Assembly (NCBI RefSeq): GCF_001553935.1
Contig: NZ_CP014232.1
Span: 1,860,001 to 1,924,000, forward strand
DNA: 64,000 nucleotides
Direction of reading: 5' to 3'
DNA from: Actinomyces oris
GTDB taxonomy: Bacteria; Actinomycetota; Actinomycetes; Actinomycetales; Actinomycetaceae
Shown here: positions 8,776-17,339 of the stretch, piece after piece
How the letters are laid out: every line of letters begins with the position of its first letter
Numbering within the stretch: the first letter of the stretch is position 1
Program-made: the position numbers and the translations under genes
Notes under the pieces: generated by a model
Seen by the model: only the letters and a program-made list of their open reading frames with translations
Told to the model about the DNA's origin: nothing
Databases searched by the model: none

Positions 8776-9327
8776 ATGAACGAGGTCAGCGCAACGACGG
8801 CGGACATGCAGGACGCGGGACGACCGGTGGTCGGCATCGTCATGGGGTCGGACTCGGACTGGCCGGTCATGGGGGCCGCAGCCGAGGTCCTCGACGAGTT
8901 CAAGGTGGCCTATGAGGCCGACGTCGTCTCCGCCCACCGCATGCCCACCGAGATGATCGACTACGGGCGCACCGCTGCTGAGCGGGGGCTGCGGGTCATT
9001 ATCGCCGGCGCCGGGGGAGCGGCCCACCTTCCCGGAATGCTGGCGGCCGTCACCGAGCTGCCGGTTATCGGGGTGCCGGTGCCGCTGAAGTACCTCGATG
9101 GCATGGACTCTCTGCTGTCCATCGTGCAGATGCCCGCCGGGGTCCCGGTGGCCACCGTCTCCATCGGCGGGGCCCGCAATGCCGGGCTGCTGGCGGTGCG
9201 CATCCTCGCCTCCGGTCAGGGGCCGGAGGCCGCTCGCCTGGGGGCTGCGATGCGGGCCTTCCAGATGGACCTCAGCGAGGTCGCCCACGCCAAGGGCGCC
9301 GCCCTGCGCGAGCGGCTGCAGGATTGA
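8776..9327 (+). CDS. purE: 5-(carboxyamino)imidazole ribonucleotide mutase
   Basis: A 183-residue class I PurE that converts N5-CAIR to [17 protein letters not shown] carries the substrate-binding Ser-Asp pair, SAHRMP the catalytic His, and [12 protein letters not shown] the conserved glycine-rich loop. Length and motifs are typical. The start at ATG 8776 has GGGAGG six bases upstream. It sits directly after purK. Just beyond its stop the DNA becomes non-coding and the insertion-element region begins. Confidence 0.95.
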   Translation: MNEVSATTADMQDAGRPVVGIVMGSDSDWPVMGAAAEVLDEFKVAYEADVVSAHRMPTEMIDYGRTAAERGLRVIIAGAGGAAHLPGMLAAVTELPVIGVPVPLKYLDGMDSLLSIVQMPAGVPVATVSIGGARNAGLLAVRILASGQGPEAARLGAAMRAFQMDLSEVAHAKGAALRERLQD

Positions 9328-9509
9328 TGATCAACCGTTTGCGGGACGAGCGCGAAGGTCGCTGGCTGTGTCAGGAGCCGGCCTTGAAGGCCTCTTGCCA
9401 GAACTCATCGGCGTCCTAGTCGGCTTTCATTCCCAGGGCATTCAGTGGGATGCGTTGATATTCGCCTAAAAGAGAGTGCAGCCTCAGACCTGAATCATGA
9501 CAGATTGAT
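9328..9509. other. Intergenic tail before the ISL3 remnant
   Basis: No gene is recognised. On the minus strand about 9375-9418 reads as DADEFWQEAFKAGS followed by a stop, which looks like a protein C-terminus, but no body of a gene precedes it; it may be a fragment left by earlier rearrangement. Confidence 0.3.
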
Positions 9510-9539
9510 GGCTCTTCGTGTTTGAGGGTGTGGTAGGTG
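9510..9539 (+). repeat. Terminal inverted repeat of ISL3 element, left
   Basis: Begins GGCTCTTCGTG and ends GGTGTGGTAGGTG; pairs with 11013-11042 (28 of 30 positions). Confidence 0.88.
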
Positions 9540-9555
9540 GGGCTTGTCGGCTGGT

Positions 9556-10905
9556 TTAGGTGGTTGCTGCCGGGTGGTCTTTGAGGCGTCCGGTGTGGAT
9601 GAGGCTGCGGATGGTGTAGCTGGTGAGGTTGCGGAAGTCCAGGGCGATGCCGCGTAGGTGCTCCAGGCGTCCGTTGATCGCCTGACGTGGGGCCGTTGGA
9701 GGTGCGGGGGCGGTCGAAGTAGGCCAGGACGTCCTGGCTGCGGCTGATCAGGGTTCTGGCCAGTGTCTGGATCTCCTCAAGCCCGTCGGGGATGGCCTGC
9801 CTCAGGGAGTCGATGAGCTGTTGCGTCAGGTACTTTCCCAGAACCGCCTCCTCGGCGCGGTAGGCCTGGATGAGGCGCTGGTAGACGCCCCAGGAGGCCT
9901 GGACCGCAGCGTGGCGATCATCAGCGAAGAGGGTCTCGAGACGCTCGGTCTGGGCGTCGGTGAGCAGGCCGGCCCCGGTCAGCGGAGTGCGCCGGGCCCG
10001 GTAGAGCCGGTCACCCGCTCGGCCCCGCCGGCCCGTGATCGCCCGTTGGATGCTACGGCGGCACTGGTCGAGCTTGTCTCCTGCTAGGGACACGACGTGA
10101 AAGGGGTCCATGACCGCCCGGGCCTGTGGGAGCTCCTCGCCGGCGGCGCTCTTGGGACCCGGTGAAAAACCGCCCCGTGGCTACCACCTCGACCCGCCCA
10201 CGCCAGTCCTGGTCGCGCTGGGAGAGCCAGGTCTTGTAGGGGCTTCTTGGACCGGCCCGGGACCACGTCCACAAGCCGGGCCGGACCACTGCGGTCGCGT
10301 ACGGGGGTCAGGTCGATGATGACGGTGACATAGCGGTCGCCCCGCCTGGTGTGGCGCCACACAGAGGGGGTACCTCCCGTATGAGAGCGAAGCGCGCGGG
10401 GGAGTCGTCGACGCCGAGGACCTCCACCCCCTTGAATCGGTCGGGCGCCTCGTTGAGGATCTGCTTGGCTCGGGTCAGGATTGCGTTGTTGGTGGTGTGC
10501 CAGGAGATCCCCAGAGCGGCTGCCACCCGACAGACCGACATGCACTCCAGGGCAAGGGCCCGCAGCCCCCACTCCACCGCCGCGCGGGTCAGCCGGGTCC
10601 TGGGCTCAGCCAAGCTGGAGGTGTCCTGTCTCCACACCCGGCGGCAGTGGGTGCAGGCGAAGCGCCGCAGGCGCACCACCAGCTGCGTGGGCCTCCACCC
10701 CACCGGTACGTGGGCCAGGCGCCGTCCCACGAGCCCGCCCCTGGGCGCCGCAGGCCTTGCAGAAGGGGTCCTCGAACCCGGTCGGCATGCGGCACTCGAT
10801 CACCGCGCGCTCCGCCGTGAGGTGCTGGCCCACCGCGGTCAGCCCCAGGGCGTCCAGCCCCAGGAAGGTCGTCAGATCAGGGCCGGTGAAGGTAGTCTCA
10901 GGCAC
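9556..10905 (-). pseudogene. ISL3-family transposase, multiply frameshifted
   Basis: Fragments of one DDE transposase follow each other in changing frames from ATG 10905 to a stop at 9556-9558. In order: an N-terminal zinc-ribbon (FCKACG, then FACTHCRRVW), a helix-turn-helix (AALGISWHTTNNAIL), the start of the DDE domain (RGDRYVTVIIDLTPV), TWLSQRDQDW, MDPFHVVSLAGDKLDQ, the helical part, and a C-terminus ending RSLIHTGRLKDHPAAT. Frame changes lie near 10740, 10370-10405 (a foreign insert of about 40 bp), 10235, 10160, 10115 and 9690. Five or more lesions mean it cannot make active transposase. Confidence 0.88.
10363..10405. repeat. Small GC-rich insert inside the transposase gene
   Basis: Where intact ISL3 proteins read LGVDE-x-VWRHTRRGD, this copy reads LGVDD, then about 40 extra bases, then CGCCACACCAGG. 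The extra DNA runs from GGGGGTACCTCCC to GCGCGGGGGAG and has short complementary ends (CTCCC and GGGAG). It resembles small dispersed palindromic repeats of actinomycete genomes, but I cannot count copies. Confidence 0.5.
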
Positions 10906-11012
10906 ATCGAGGTCTCTCAGGTGGCGTGTGTAGTAGCTCCCATCATCGGGGGACCTCGACCCCTACCCGGCGTAACGACGCGCCCGCCCCACCTATACAC
11001 TTCAATAGGCTT

Positions 11013-11042
11013 CACCTACCACACCCCCAAACGCGAAGAGCC
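11013..11042 (-). repeat. Terminal inverted repeat of ISL3 element, right
   Basis: Reverse complement of the left end with two differences; marks the transposase start side. Confidence 0.88.
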
Positions 11043-11186
11043 GGTTTGTCCTCTCATTGCAGGGGGTTGGCATGTAAAAACCCCCGATTTGGGCGTGCTC
11101 TGACGAGCGAGAGGCCTGGGGGTGTTGTGGGGTCAGTCTACACGGGTTTACGAGGTGCGAGGGGGGTGGGCAAAGGGCGCACCGAT

Positions 11187-11237
11187 CTGTGTTGTCTCAT
11201 GACTTCTGGGAGTTTCGGATGTCATGACATCTCAAGG
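11187..11237 (+). repeat. Long inverted repeat, left arm
   Basis: Begins CTGTGTTGTCTC, then continues with a partly matching GACTTCTG...TGTCATGACATCTC segment. It aligns in inverted orientation with 11836-11886, the first 12 bases perfectly. The shape is that of an insertion-sequence end. Confidence 0.6.
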
Positions 11238-11620
11238 CACTGGTGGGGCGAGTGGATCGGTCCTGATTGCCGTTGCTTGCCTCGTCGGTAGGGGACTGAC
11301 CGGGCTGCTCGCAGTCGTTCGGATGGCTCCCGGCATCGTCTGGACGCAATGCACGAAGGTTGGGTGCTACTGGAGGAGGGTTGGGTGTACTCCAGGTAGG
11401 TGGGGCCTTCGTGCAGTACGCACAACCCTTGGCCAGTAGATCCCGACCCTCGTGGAGCAGGCCGACTCGGGCCCACTCGAGCCAGTTCTGGGCGGACCCG
11501 GCGTCGAACCATGACCACCGGGACCCTGTGTAGACAGCGGGCAGGGAGCGGTGGGGGTGGACCTATGACGGAGGCGTCGGGCTGTGCCGTAAGAACCCCT
11601 GACTCACTCCTGCGCGGCCC

Positions 11621-11744
11621 GGTGTCCACAGCGCTGACATTACCGAGCCTGCCGGCGAATCACCCAGCGGAGATCGTTGGAATACTGCGGTTCTTCTTCG
11701 GTGTGCAGCGCCGGTGCGGGGTTGATGTCAGCACCGTGGACACC
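11621..11744. mobile_element. Nested 124-bp mini-element with 20-bp inverted repeats
   Basis: GGTGTCCACAGCGCTGACAT at 11621-11640 matches the reverse complement of 11725-11744 at 18 of 20 positions. The interior has no reading frame of note. Size and structure fit a MITE-like element. Confidence 0.5.
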
Positions 11745-11835
11745 CACACCCCGTCATGCTCCGTCATGCCTCGCCCCTCAGCCGCCCTCGCCTCCAGGGC
11801 CACCAGCCTGCCCCGGGTTCCCGCCCGAGCGAGTG

Positions 11836-11886
11836 TCTCAGAAGTCATGACACTAAGATGTCTCAGAAGTGAGGAGACAACACAGT
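11836..11886 (-). repeat. Long inverted repeat, right arm
   Basis: Reverse complement of the left arm; ends GAGACAACACAG at 11875-11886. Confidence 0.6.
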
Positions 11887-11991
11887 ACCCCCAAGGTGCG
11901 ACCTCGAGCCTGAGGATACGAACTCGTGAATGGCGGGTAGACGACGCGTGGATCTCGCGTTCGTTTCTGTTCGTTTCTGAGCGAGCGTGGG

Positions 11992-11997
11992 TAGACT
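11992..11997 (+). promoter_or_regulatory. -10 box of galE (leaderless)
   Basis: TAGACT ends six bases before ATG 12004. This favours ATG 12004 over GTG 11998, which would lie directly on the box. Confidence 0.55.
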
Positions 11998-12003
11998 GTG
12001 GAC

Positions 12004-12996
12004 ATGAGCATTCTCGTTGCTGGAGGCGCCGGCTACATCGGCGCGCATGTGGTCCGACTTCTCCTCGAGCGCGGGGAGGAGGTCGTCGTCGTCGTCGATG
12101 ACCTGTCCTACGGGACGCCGGAGCGAGTCAAGGGAGCCTCCCTCGTCGAGCTCGACGTCGCCAGCGGCCAGGCCCCCGAGGCTCTCGCCGAGGTCATGAG
12201 CACGCGCGGCGTCACCGCCGTCATCCACTTCGCCGCCCGCAAGCAGGTGGGCGAGTCCGTCGAGCGCCCCGCCTGGTACTACCAGCAGAACGTCGGCGGC
12301 CTGGCGAACATGCTGCTGGCCATGGAGACGGCCGGCGTCAAGCAGATGATCTTCTCCTCCTCGGCCGCCGTCTACGGCATGCCCCCGGTAGAGGTCGTTC
12401 CCGAGGACATCGACTGCCACCCCATCAACCCCTACGGCGAGACCAAACTCATCGGGGAGTGGATGATGGCTGACGCCGAGAAGGCCTGGGGGCTGCGCTG
12501 GGCCGGCCTGCGCTACTTCAATGTCGCCGGAGCCGGCTGGGACGACCTGGGCGACATGGCCACCCTCAACCTCATCCCCATGGTCCTCGACCGCCTCGCC
12601 AAGGGCGAGACCCCCAAGATCTTCGGCACTGACTACCCCACCCCCGACGGCACCTGCGTGCGCGACTACATCCACGTCAAGGACCTGGCGGTCGCCCACA
12701 TTGCCGCCCTGGACTACCTGGCCGGCGGCCAGGAGATGGCCGAGCACGTCTTCAACGTCGGCACCGGCCAGGGCGCCTCGGTGCGGGAGGTCGTCTCCAA
12801 GGTCATCGCCTCCACGGGCCTGGACCTGGAGCCCGAGGAGCTCGCCCGCCGCGCCGGCGACCCTCCCCAGCTCATCGGCAACGCTACCCGCATCGGCGAG
12901 GTCCTGGGGTGGAAGGCCGAGCACGACCTGGACGACATCGTCACCTCCTCCTACACCTCCTGGCAGGCCGACCCCAACCGGCCCCACTTCGGCTGA
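12004..12996 (+). CDS. galE: UDP-glucose 4-epimerase
   Basis: A 330-residue extended short-chain dehydrogenase that interconverts UDP-glucose and UDP-galactose (or the N-acetyl forms). The NAD-binding GGAGYIG lies near residue 7, SSSAAVYG holds the catalytic Ser, and YGETKLIGE the Tyr-x-x-x-Lys pair; RYFNVAGA and GTCVRDYIHV are GalE-specific. The start at ATG 12004 follows the -10 box by six bases. It stands at the upstream edge of the glycan locus, tail to tail with the LCP genes (3 bp apart), and likely supplies galactose-type donors to it. Confidence 0.92.
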   Translation: MSILVAGGAGYIGAHVVRLLLERGEEVVVVVDDLSYGTPERVKGASLVELDVASGQAPEALAEVMSTRGVTAVIHFAARKQVGESVERPAWYYQQNVGGLANMLLAMETAGVKQMIFSSSAAVYGMPPVEVVPEDIDCHPINPYGETKLIGEWMMADAEKAWGLRWAGLRYFNVAGAGWDDLGDMATLNLIPMVLDRLAKGETPKIFGTDYPTPDGTCVRDYIHVKDLAVAHIAALDYLAGGQEMAEHVFNVGTGQGASVREVVSKVIASTGLDLEPEELARRAGDPPQLIGNATRIGEVLGWKAEHDLDDIVTSSYTSWQADPNRPHFG

Positions 12997-12999
12997 GCG

Positions 13000-14496
13000 T
13001 CAGGACTGGTTGAAGTCCGCGGCCGTCAGCTTCCCGTCGCGCAGCTTCGAGAAGAAGTTCGGGGCGGTGGTGTCCTGCAGCAGTACCGTCTCGCCGATGT
13101 CGGCGTCCTCGGGGGAGTAGGCGGGGTCCTCAATGGGCGGGGCGCCGGTCAGACCGCTGCCGGAGGCGGAGCGGAAGGCCAGGACCATCTGGGCGATGCT
13201 CATGGTGCCGGCGCTACGATCCACCGTGAGCGCGTTCGTGCCGGCGTCGACCAGCGCGTCCTGCCGGGAGAAGGAGAAGGCGGTGGACGGCGCTGCCGCC
13301 TTGGATACCACTGCGGAGATGACGGCGCGCTGGCGCTGACCGCGACCCACGTCACCGTTCGGGTCCGACTTGCGCATCCGGGAGTAGGCCAGCGCCTTCG
13401 TCCCGTCCACCGTCTGACACGTGCCCTGAGAGGTGTCCCAGACCAGGCCGGAGTCCTCATCGGCGACGTCGTAGTCCAGGCAGACGTTGACCCCGCCGAC
13501 GGCGTCGACCATCTGGGACACCCCGGTCATGCCGACCTCCACATAGTGGTCCACGGTCAGCCCGGAGAGCTTCTCCACGGTCTGGACCAGCAGCTTGGGG
13601 CCGCCGAAGGAGTAGGCGGCGTTGATCTTGTTCTCCCCGTACTCGGGGATGTCTACGTAGGTGTCGCGCGGCAGGGAGGTCAGGCTCGTCTGCCCGTTGT
13701 CCGCCTTGTGCAGCAGCATGACGGAGTCGGCACGCGCCCCCTCGGTCTCGTCCTGAACGGCGCCCCCACGTGCATCCGATCCCACGATGAGCCAGGTCTC
13801 GCCGGGAGTGTCTGCCGCCCCGGACAGGGCATCGACGCGGTGGAGCTGGGAGGAGACGTCGTTCCACAGCCAGGCGACCCGCGCTGCGATGAGAGCCAGG
13901 ACGACGACGATGACGACGACTGTCCAGCCCACGATCCGGCGCCACCTCGGACGGGAGCGCTGCGGTCGCCGCGGACGCTCGGGCCTGAGCGACGGCCCAC
14001 CCGCAGCGGGCTCGCGCGGGGACTGCGGGGCCGAGGAGCCCACGGGGTAGGTGCCGCGCCGCACGGGCATCGCCTGAGTGCGCTCCGGCTCGGACGCGCC
14101 GTTGCCGACGCCGGCATCCGGCTCCAAGGGGATGGCGCTCGACCCGGCCCGGGCGTGGCTGCCTCGCTGAGACGGCGCGGAGGAACGACGCGGCTGGACT
14201 GAGGGCGGCTGCTGGCCCTCCCGCACGGAGGCGGACTGAGCCGAGGCCGGCTGGTCACTGTCGTTGCGGCCCAGGACCGAGTGCCGCTGAGGGCGGCGGG
14301 CGGTCGGCGATGACGGGCGGCGCGGGGAACCGCCGGCAACGTCAGTGGGCTGGGCGACGGCCTCGCCGCCGGACGCCTCCCCGCGCTCGCGGCTGCGCTG
14401 GTTGACAGCATCAATGGGGCGCTGCCTGCGTTGAGGCCTGCCTCCACCGGAGCCCGGGGTGATTGAGGGCGGGAGTGAGTCGTCTGTCGGAGTCAC
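13000..14496 (-). CDS. LytR-CpsA-Psr (LCP) glycopolymer ligase 1
   Basis: A 498-residue membrane protein. Residues 1-165 are a low-complexity, Arg/Pro/Ser-rich cytosolic tail, then one transmembrane helix (IVGWTVVVIVVVLALIAARV) and an extracellular LCP domain from TWLIVGSDARG onward. Catalytic-type residues are present: Asp and Arg in GSDAR, ARADSVML, LPRDTYVDIP and, later, the conserved arginines of YSRMRKSD and GRGQRQRAVI. LCP proteins move glycans from undecaprenyl pyrophosphate to peptidoglycan, or to surface proteins in some Actinomyces. It starts 15 bp after the stop of the other LCP gene, so both form an operon. The GTG at 14496 has a poor -10 (CAGAAT) seven bases upstream. Confidence 0.9.
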   Translation of the reverse strand: MTPTDDSLPPSITPGSGGGRPQRRQRPIDAVNQRSRERGEASGGEAVAQPTDVAGGSPRRPSSPTARRPQRHSVLGRNDSDQPASAQSASVREGQQPPSVQPRRSSAPSQRGSHARAGSSAIPLEPDAGVGNGASEPERTQAMPVRRGTYPVGSSAPQSPREPAAGGPSLRPERPRRPQRSRPRWRRIVGWTVVVIVVVLALIAARVAWLWNDVSSQLHRVDALSGAADTPGETWLIVGSDARGGAVQDETEGARADSVMLLHKADNGQTSLTSLPRDTYVDIPEYGENKINAAYSFGGPKLLVQTVEKLSGLTVDHYVEVGMTGVSQMVDAVGGVNVCLDYDVADEDSGLVWDTSQGTCQTVDGTKALAYSRMRKSDPNGDVGRGQRQRAVISAVVSKAAAPSTAFSFSRQDALVDAGTNALTVDRSAGTMSIAQMVLAFRSASGSGLTGAPPIEDPAYSPEDADIGETVLLQDTTAPNFFSKLRDGKLTAADFNQS

Positions 14497-14511
14497 ACCA
14501 CTGATTCTGCC

Positions 14512-15798
14512 TCAGGCGGGGCAGGCAGGGGTGGTCGGCTTCGCGGCGGGTTGCTGCTGAGGGGTACTCGCATTGGGGGCCTGAGTGGTCGGCGCCTGCG
14601 TCGGGGTGGCCTGGGAGGGGTCGGAGGTCTCAGCCGACTCGTCAGTGCTCTGCGAGGAGGAGTCGTTCGTGGTGGCGCTCGAGTCCGACGAGGCCGGGGC
14701 CGAGGTGTCGGTGGGGACGGGCTTGTCCTCCTCGAGGGCCTTCCAGACCTTCTTGGCGCCCTCAGAGGGGACCACCTGGTTCGGGTCAGCCGCGGGCTCG
14801 TTCGGCATAGTGACGAAGTTGATCTTGTCGATGCCCACGCCCTGGATGGAGTAGGCCAGACCCGACAGGTTGCCGATCTGACCGATGCGCTCAGACGTGG
14901 TGAGGGTCTCCAGGGTGCTGGTGAGGAAGCCGGACTGCGTCAGGAGGCTGGAGGACAGCGCCTTGGAGGCCATCGCTCTCATGAGGTTCTGCTGACGGGT
15001 GATGCGGGAGAGATCCGAGCCGTCGCTCACCCCGTGCCGGACACGGGCGTACTGCAGGGCGTTCTCGCCGTCCAGCTTCTGGCAACCCTCAGCGAGCTTG
15101 AAACCGGTGTACTCGGAGTCGTCAATGGCCTCATCGACCTGCACGTGGACGCCGCCGAGGGAGTCGACCACCTTGGACAGACCGGTGAAGTCAACGACGA
15201 TGAAGTCGTCGATGCGCACGTTCGTCAGCGTCTCCACCGTCTTAAGGGTGCAGGCGGCTCCAGAGGCCACGGCCTTCTTGTCGTCACTGCTGCTGCCGGC
15301 CCCCTTGGCGAAGGCGGAGTTGAACGGTGCGTCCTCGCTGGCCTCGGTCTTCCCGCCATCGAGGGTGGTGCACTCGGGGATGTCGACCAGCGTGTCGCGG
15401 GGGATGGACACGGCATCGACGCGCTTGCGGTCGGCCGAGATGTGCATGACCAGCGCCGTGTCGGAGCGGGCCACGGAGACCTCGTCATCGCCTTGAGAGC
15501 CGTCGACGTTGTTGCTCCCCGCGCGCGAGTCGGTGCCCAGGATCAGGAGGTTGACGGCACGACCCTCGTAGCTGTCCGGCGGCTTGGTGCCGGGCCGGTC
15601 CTCCTCGGACAGGAGGCTGTCGATGTTGAACCAGGTGATCCGCGACTGGATGTTGTGCCACGCGAAGCCCGCGGCGGAGACGACGAAGATCGTCACCGCG
15701 AGCAGGCTGAGTCCTACTCGGCGGGCCAGACGGCGTCCGAGTTCCTTGGAGGAGTGCCGCGCGTGCGGCTTACTGAACTGAGGCACGGGAGCGATCAT
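14512..15798 (-). CDS. LytR-CpsA-Psr (LCP) glycopolymer ligase 2
   Basis: A 428-residue LCP protein with a short cytosolic N-terminus, one transmembrane helix (LSLLAVTIFVVSAAGFAW, about residues 30-48), and the LCP core LLILGTDSRAG, ARSDTALVMHIS, VSIPRDTLVDIPEC, ALQYARVRHG and RITRQQNLMRAM. A Cys pair (IPEC and AACTLKT) and another Cys (EGCQKL) may form disulfides outside the cell. The last 75 residues are a Ser/Thr/Pro/Gln-rich tail. First gene of a two-LCP operon. Two different LCP enzymes next to two export systems suggests that each may serve a different polymer. The ATG at 15798 has no clear ribosome binding site; TAGCAG lies 12 bases upstream. Confidence 0.92.
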   Translation of the reverse strand: MIAPVPQFSKPHARHSSKELGRRLARRVGLSLLAVTIFVVSAAGFAWHNIQSRITWFNIDSLLSEEDRPGTKPPDSYEGRAVNLLILGTDSRAGSNNVDGSQGDDEVSVARSDTALVMHISADRKRVDAVSIPRDTLVDIPECTTLDGGKTEASEDAPFNSAFAKGAGSSSDDKKAVASGAACTLKTVETLTNVRIDDFIVVDFTGLSKVVDSLGGVHVQVDEAIDDSEYTGFKLAEGCQKLDGENALQYARVRHGVSDGSDLSRITRQQNLMRAMASKALSSSLLTQSGFLTSTLETLTTSERIGQIGNLSGLAYSIQGVGIDKINFVTMPNEPAADPNQVVPSEGAKKVWKALEEDKPVPTDTSAPASSDSSATTNDSSSQSTDESAETSDPSQATPTQAPTTQAPNASTPQQQPAAKPTTPACPA

Positions 15799-15893
15799 AG
15801 GGAACGAGACTGCTAAACCATATGGGTCTGCCTACACCTGATACATGAGATTTACCCAATGCGGGGTGAAGACCCTCACACGGGTAACGGGGC

Positions 15894-15899
15894 TAGGCT
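15894..15899 (+). promoter_or_regulatory. -10 box of wbbL-like gene (leaderless)
   Basis: TAGGCT ends six bases before GTG 15906. Confidence 0.55.
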
Positions 15900-15905
15900 T
15901 TCTCT

Positions 15906-16859
15906 GTGACCAGTGTTGCCAAACCCACGCCGAACAGCGCCTCGGCCACTCCCGCCAGTGCTTCGAATCAGGTACGGGAGGGCTTGGGCGCCGATGCCTT
16001 CGCTCCCGACGAGCAGAGTGTGCGAGTGGTGACGGTCGCCTTCAACCCGGGAGAGGAGCTGGAGCGCTTCCTGGCCTCCTTGGCCACGGCGACGGCGCGC
16101 AGACTCGTCGTCGTCATCGCGGACAACGGCACCGAGCACGATGTCGTCACTGCTGCTGCTCAGCGCCACGGGGCGCGCGTCGTCGGGGACGGCACCAACC
16201 TCGGTTACGGGGCGGGCGCCAACCTTGCGGCCGCGGATCTGGAGGAGGACTGGATCGTGGTGGCCAATCCTGATCTCGTCTGGAGGCCCGGGAGCCTGGA
16301 CGTCCTCATCGATGCGGGCCGGGCCAACCCGGCGGCCGGCTGCCTGGGCCCCCTCCTGCTCAATCCCGACGGCACCGTCTACCCCTCCGGGCGCGCCCTG
16401 CCCTCCCTGGTCAAGGGCGCCGGGCACGCCGTCCTGGGCAGAATCTGGCCGGACAACCCCTTCTCGGCCGCCTATCACACGGCCGGACAGGGGACTTCTG
16501 AGGAGACCCGAACGGTGGGATGGCTCTCCGGGGCCTGCCTGCTGCTGCCCGCTGCCGCCTGGAGGCGCCTGGAGGGCTTCGACGACGAGTACTTCATGTT
16601 CTTCGAGGACGTGGACTTAGGGGAGCGGGTCGGGCGGGCCGGCTGGCTCAACGTGCAGGTGCCGGGCTCCGTCGTCGTCCACGAGCAGGGGGCCAGCTGG
16701 AAGGCTCGCCCCGAGAAGATGATCCGGGCGCACCACGCCTCAGCCCGGCACTACCTCAGGGGCGTCTACGACGCCCCGTGGCAGGCGCCGGTGCGCTGGC
16801 TGCTGACTGGCGGTCTGCGCCTGCGTGAGGAGTTCGAGGTTCGCGCCTCCCGATCCTGA
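15906..16859 (+). CDS. wbbL: WbbL-like GT2 rhamnosyltransferase
   Basis: A 317-residue family 2 glycosyltransferase. After a 35-residue disordered start come VVTVAFNPGEELERFLASL, VVIADNGTEHD, GANLGYGAGANLA, VVANPDLVWRPG (DxD-like) and, near residue 220, GFDDEYFMFFEDVDLGERV, typical of rhamnosyltransferases. It closely resembles mycobacterial WbbL, which adds L-rhamnose to GlcNAc-PP-decaprenol in the arabinogalactan linker. Here it may add the first rhamnose of a wall-glycan linkage unit from dTDP-L-rhamnose. The adjacent LCP genes support that. The gene symbol is by resemblance; the acceptor is inferred. Confidence 0.8.
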   Translation: MTSVAKPTPNSASATPASASNQVREGLGADAFAPDEQSVRVVTVAFNPGEELERFLASLATATARRLVVVIADNGTEHDVVTAAAQRHGARVVGDGTNLGYGAGANLAAADLEEDWIVVANPDLVWRPGSLDVLIDAGRANPAAGCLGPLLLNPDGTVYPSGRALPSLVKGAGHAVLGRIWPDNPFSAAYHTAGQGTSEETRTVGWLSGACLLLPAAAWRRLEGFDDEYFMFFEDVDLGERVGRAGWLNVQVPGSVVVHEQGASWKARPEKMIRAHHASARHYLRGVYDAPWQAPVRWLLTGGLRLREEFEVRASRS

Positions 16860-16902
16860 GGGGGAAGCGCCCGGTGCGCTCGCGGCGCCTCGGGGTCAGT
16901 CC

Positions 16903-17316
16903 TCAGTCGTCGGCCTCAGTAGTGAGCCGTGCGGCAGCGGGGGGCTCGGGGGCATTGTCCAGGGCGATGCGTCGAGCCAGGTGAGTGATCTGGCGCTCTC
17001 TGGCGCTGTTGCGCCGGAAGGAGGAGAGGATCTGCGCCAGGAAGGCAATGACCAGGGCGTAGAGCAGGAAGTCAGTGCCTCGCCCGACTCCCATCCGGTG
17101 CGCGATCGAGCTCATCACCCAGGGGAAGGTGATGTTGAAGACGGCGAAGGCCACGAAGGCCAGGGTGACCAGCCTGCGGGCGGCCATGTGGCGGGCCCCG
17201 CCGGGGGTGCGCAGCATCATCCAGCCGACGGCGATCACGGCCAGGATCAGGGCGGCCTGGATGTAGAGCTGGTGGTTCGTGATCGGGGTGACCTGGGCGG
17301 CGAACTGATGAATCAT
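16903..17316 (-). CDS. DUF2304 membrane protein
   Basis: A 137-residue protein with three hydrophobic segments (ALILAVIAVGWMML; LVTLAFVAFAVFNITFPWVMS; TDFLLYALVIAFLAQIL) and a basic, helical C-terminus. This is the DUF2304 pattern; such genes usually follow a DPM-type GT2 gene, as here. A role as partner or anchor of that transferase is inferred. ATG 17316 was chosen because it leaves a 23-bp gap after the upstream gene and has GGAAGG about nine bases before it; a longer frame to 17382 would overlap that gene. Confidence 0.78.
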   Translation of the reverse strand: MIHQFAAQVTPITNHQLYIQAALILAVIAVGWMMLRTPGGARHMAARRLVTLAFVAFAVFNITFPWVMSSIAHRMGVGRGTDFLLYALVIAFLAQILSSFRRNSARERQITHLARRIALDNAPEPPAAARLTTEADD

Positions 17317-17339
17317 GGGCTGTGCCTTCCGTGCCGGGC

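Larger units (their letters stand above)
9510..11042 (-). mobile_element. Decayed ISL3-family insertion sequence
   Basis: A 1533-bp element bounded by 30-bp inverted repeats at 9510-9539 and 11013-11042; each reads inward from GGCTCTTCG and ends GTGTGGTAGGTG, and they differ at only two positions. The size and the transposase type fit the ISL3 family. The eight bases outside each end (AGATTGAT and GGTTTGTC) do not match, so no target duplication is left. The single transposase gene, on the minus strand, is broken by several frameshifts. Confidence 0.88.
11187..11886. mobile_element. 700-bp remnant bounded by inverted repeats, no transposase
   Basis: The outer 12 bases are perfect inverted repeats and similarity extends about 50 bp inward. 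The TGTCTCAGAAGT unit occurs twice in the right arm (11836-11847 and 11860-11871). No transposase is readable between the arms, so it is either an internally deleted insertion sequence (ends of this style occur in IS481-type elements, from memory) or a non-autonomous element. Confidence 0.5.
11043..12003. other. Gene-free stretch with mobile-element debris
   Basis: About 960 bp between the ISL3 element and galE. No reading frame on either strand resembles a known protein. It holds a GGGGGTT/AACCCCC hairpin at 11062-11085, a 700-bp segment bounded by inverted repeats (11187-11886) with a nested 124-bp element (11621-11744), and the galE -10 box at 11992. One minus-strand stretch near 11400-11515 (including FDAGSAQNWLEWARVG) has coding-like composition but no family I recognise. 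Confidence 0.5.

Noticed and set aside
9416..10111. A free-standing 231-codon gene.
   Set aside because: It is the C-terminal piece of the broken ISL3 transposase; its last 75 codons are out of frame and run through the inverted repeat.
11400..12101. A 233-codon plus-strand reading frame across the inverted-repeat element.
   Set aside because: It runs over both mobile-element repeats and the galE start, has low-complexity composition and matches nothing recognisable.
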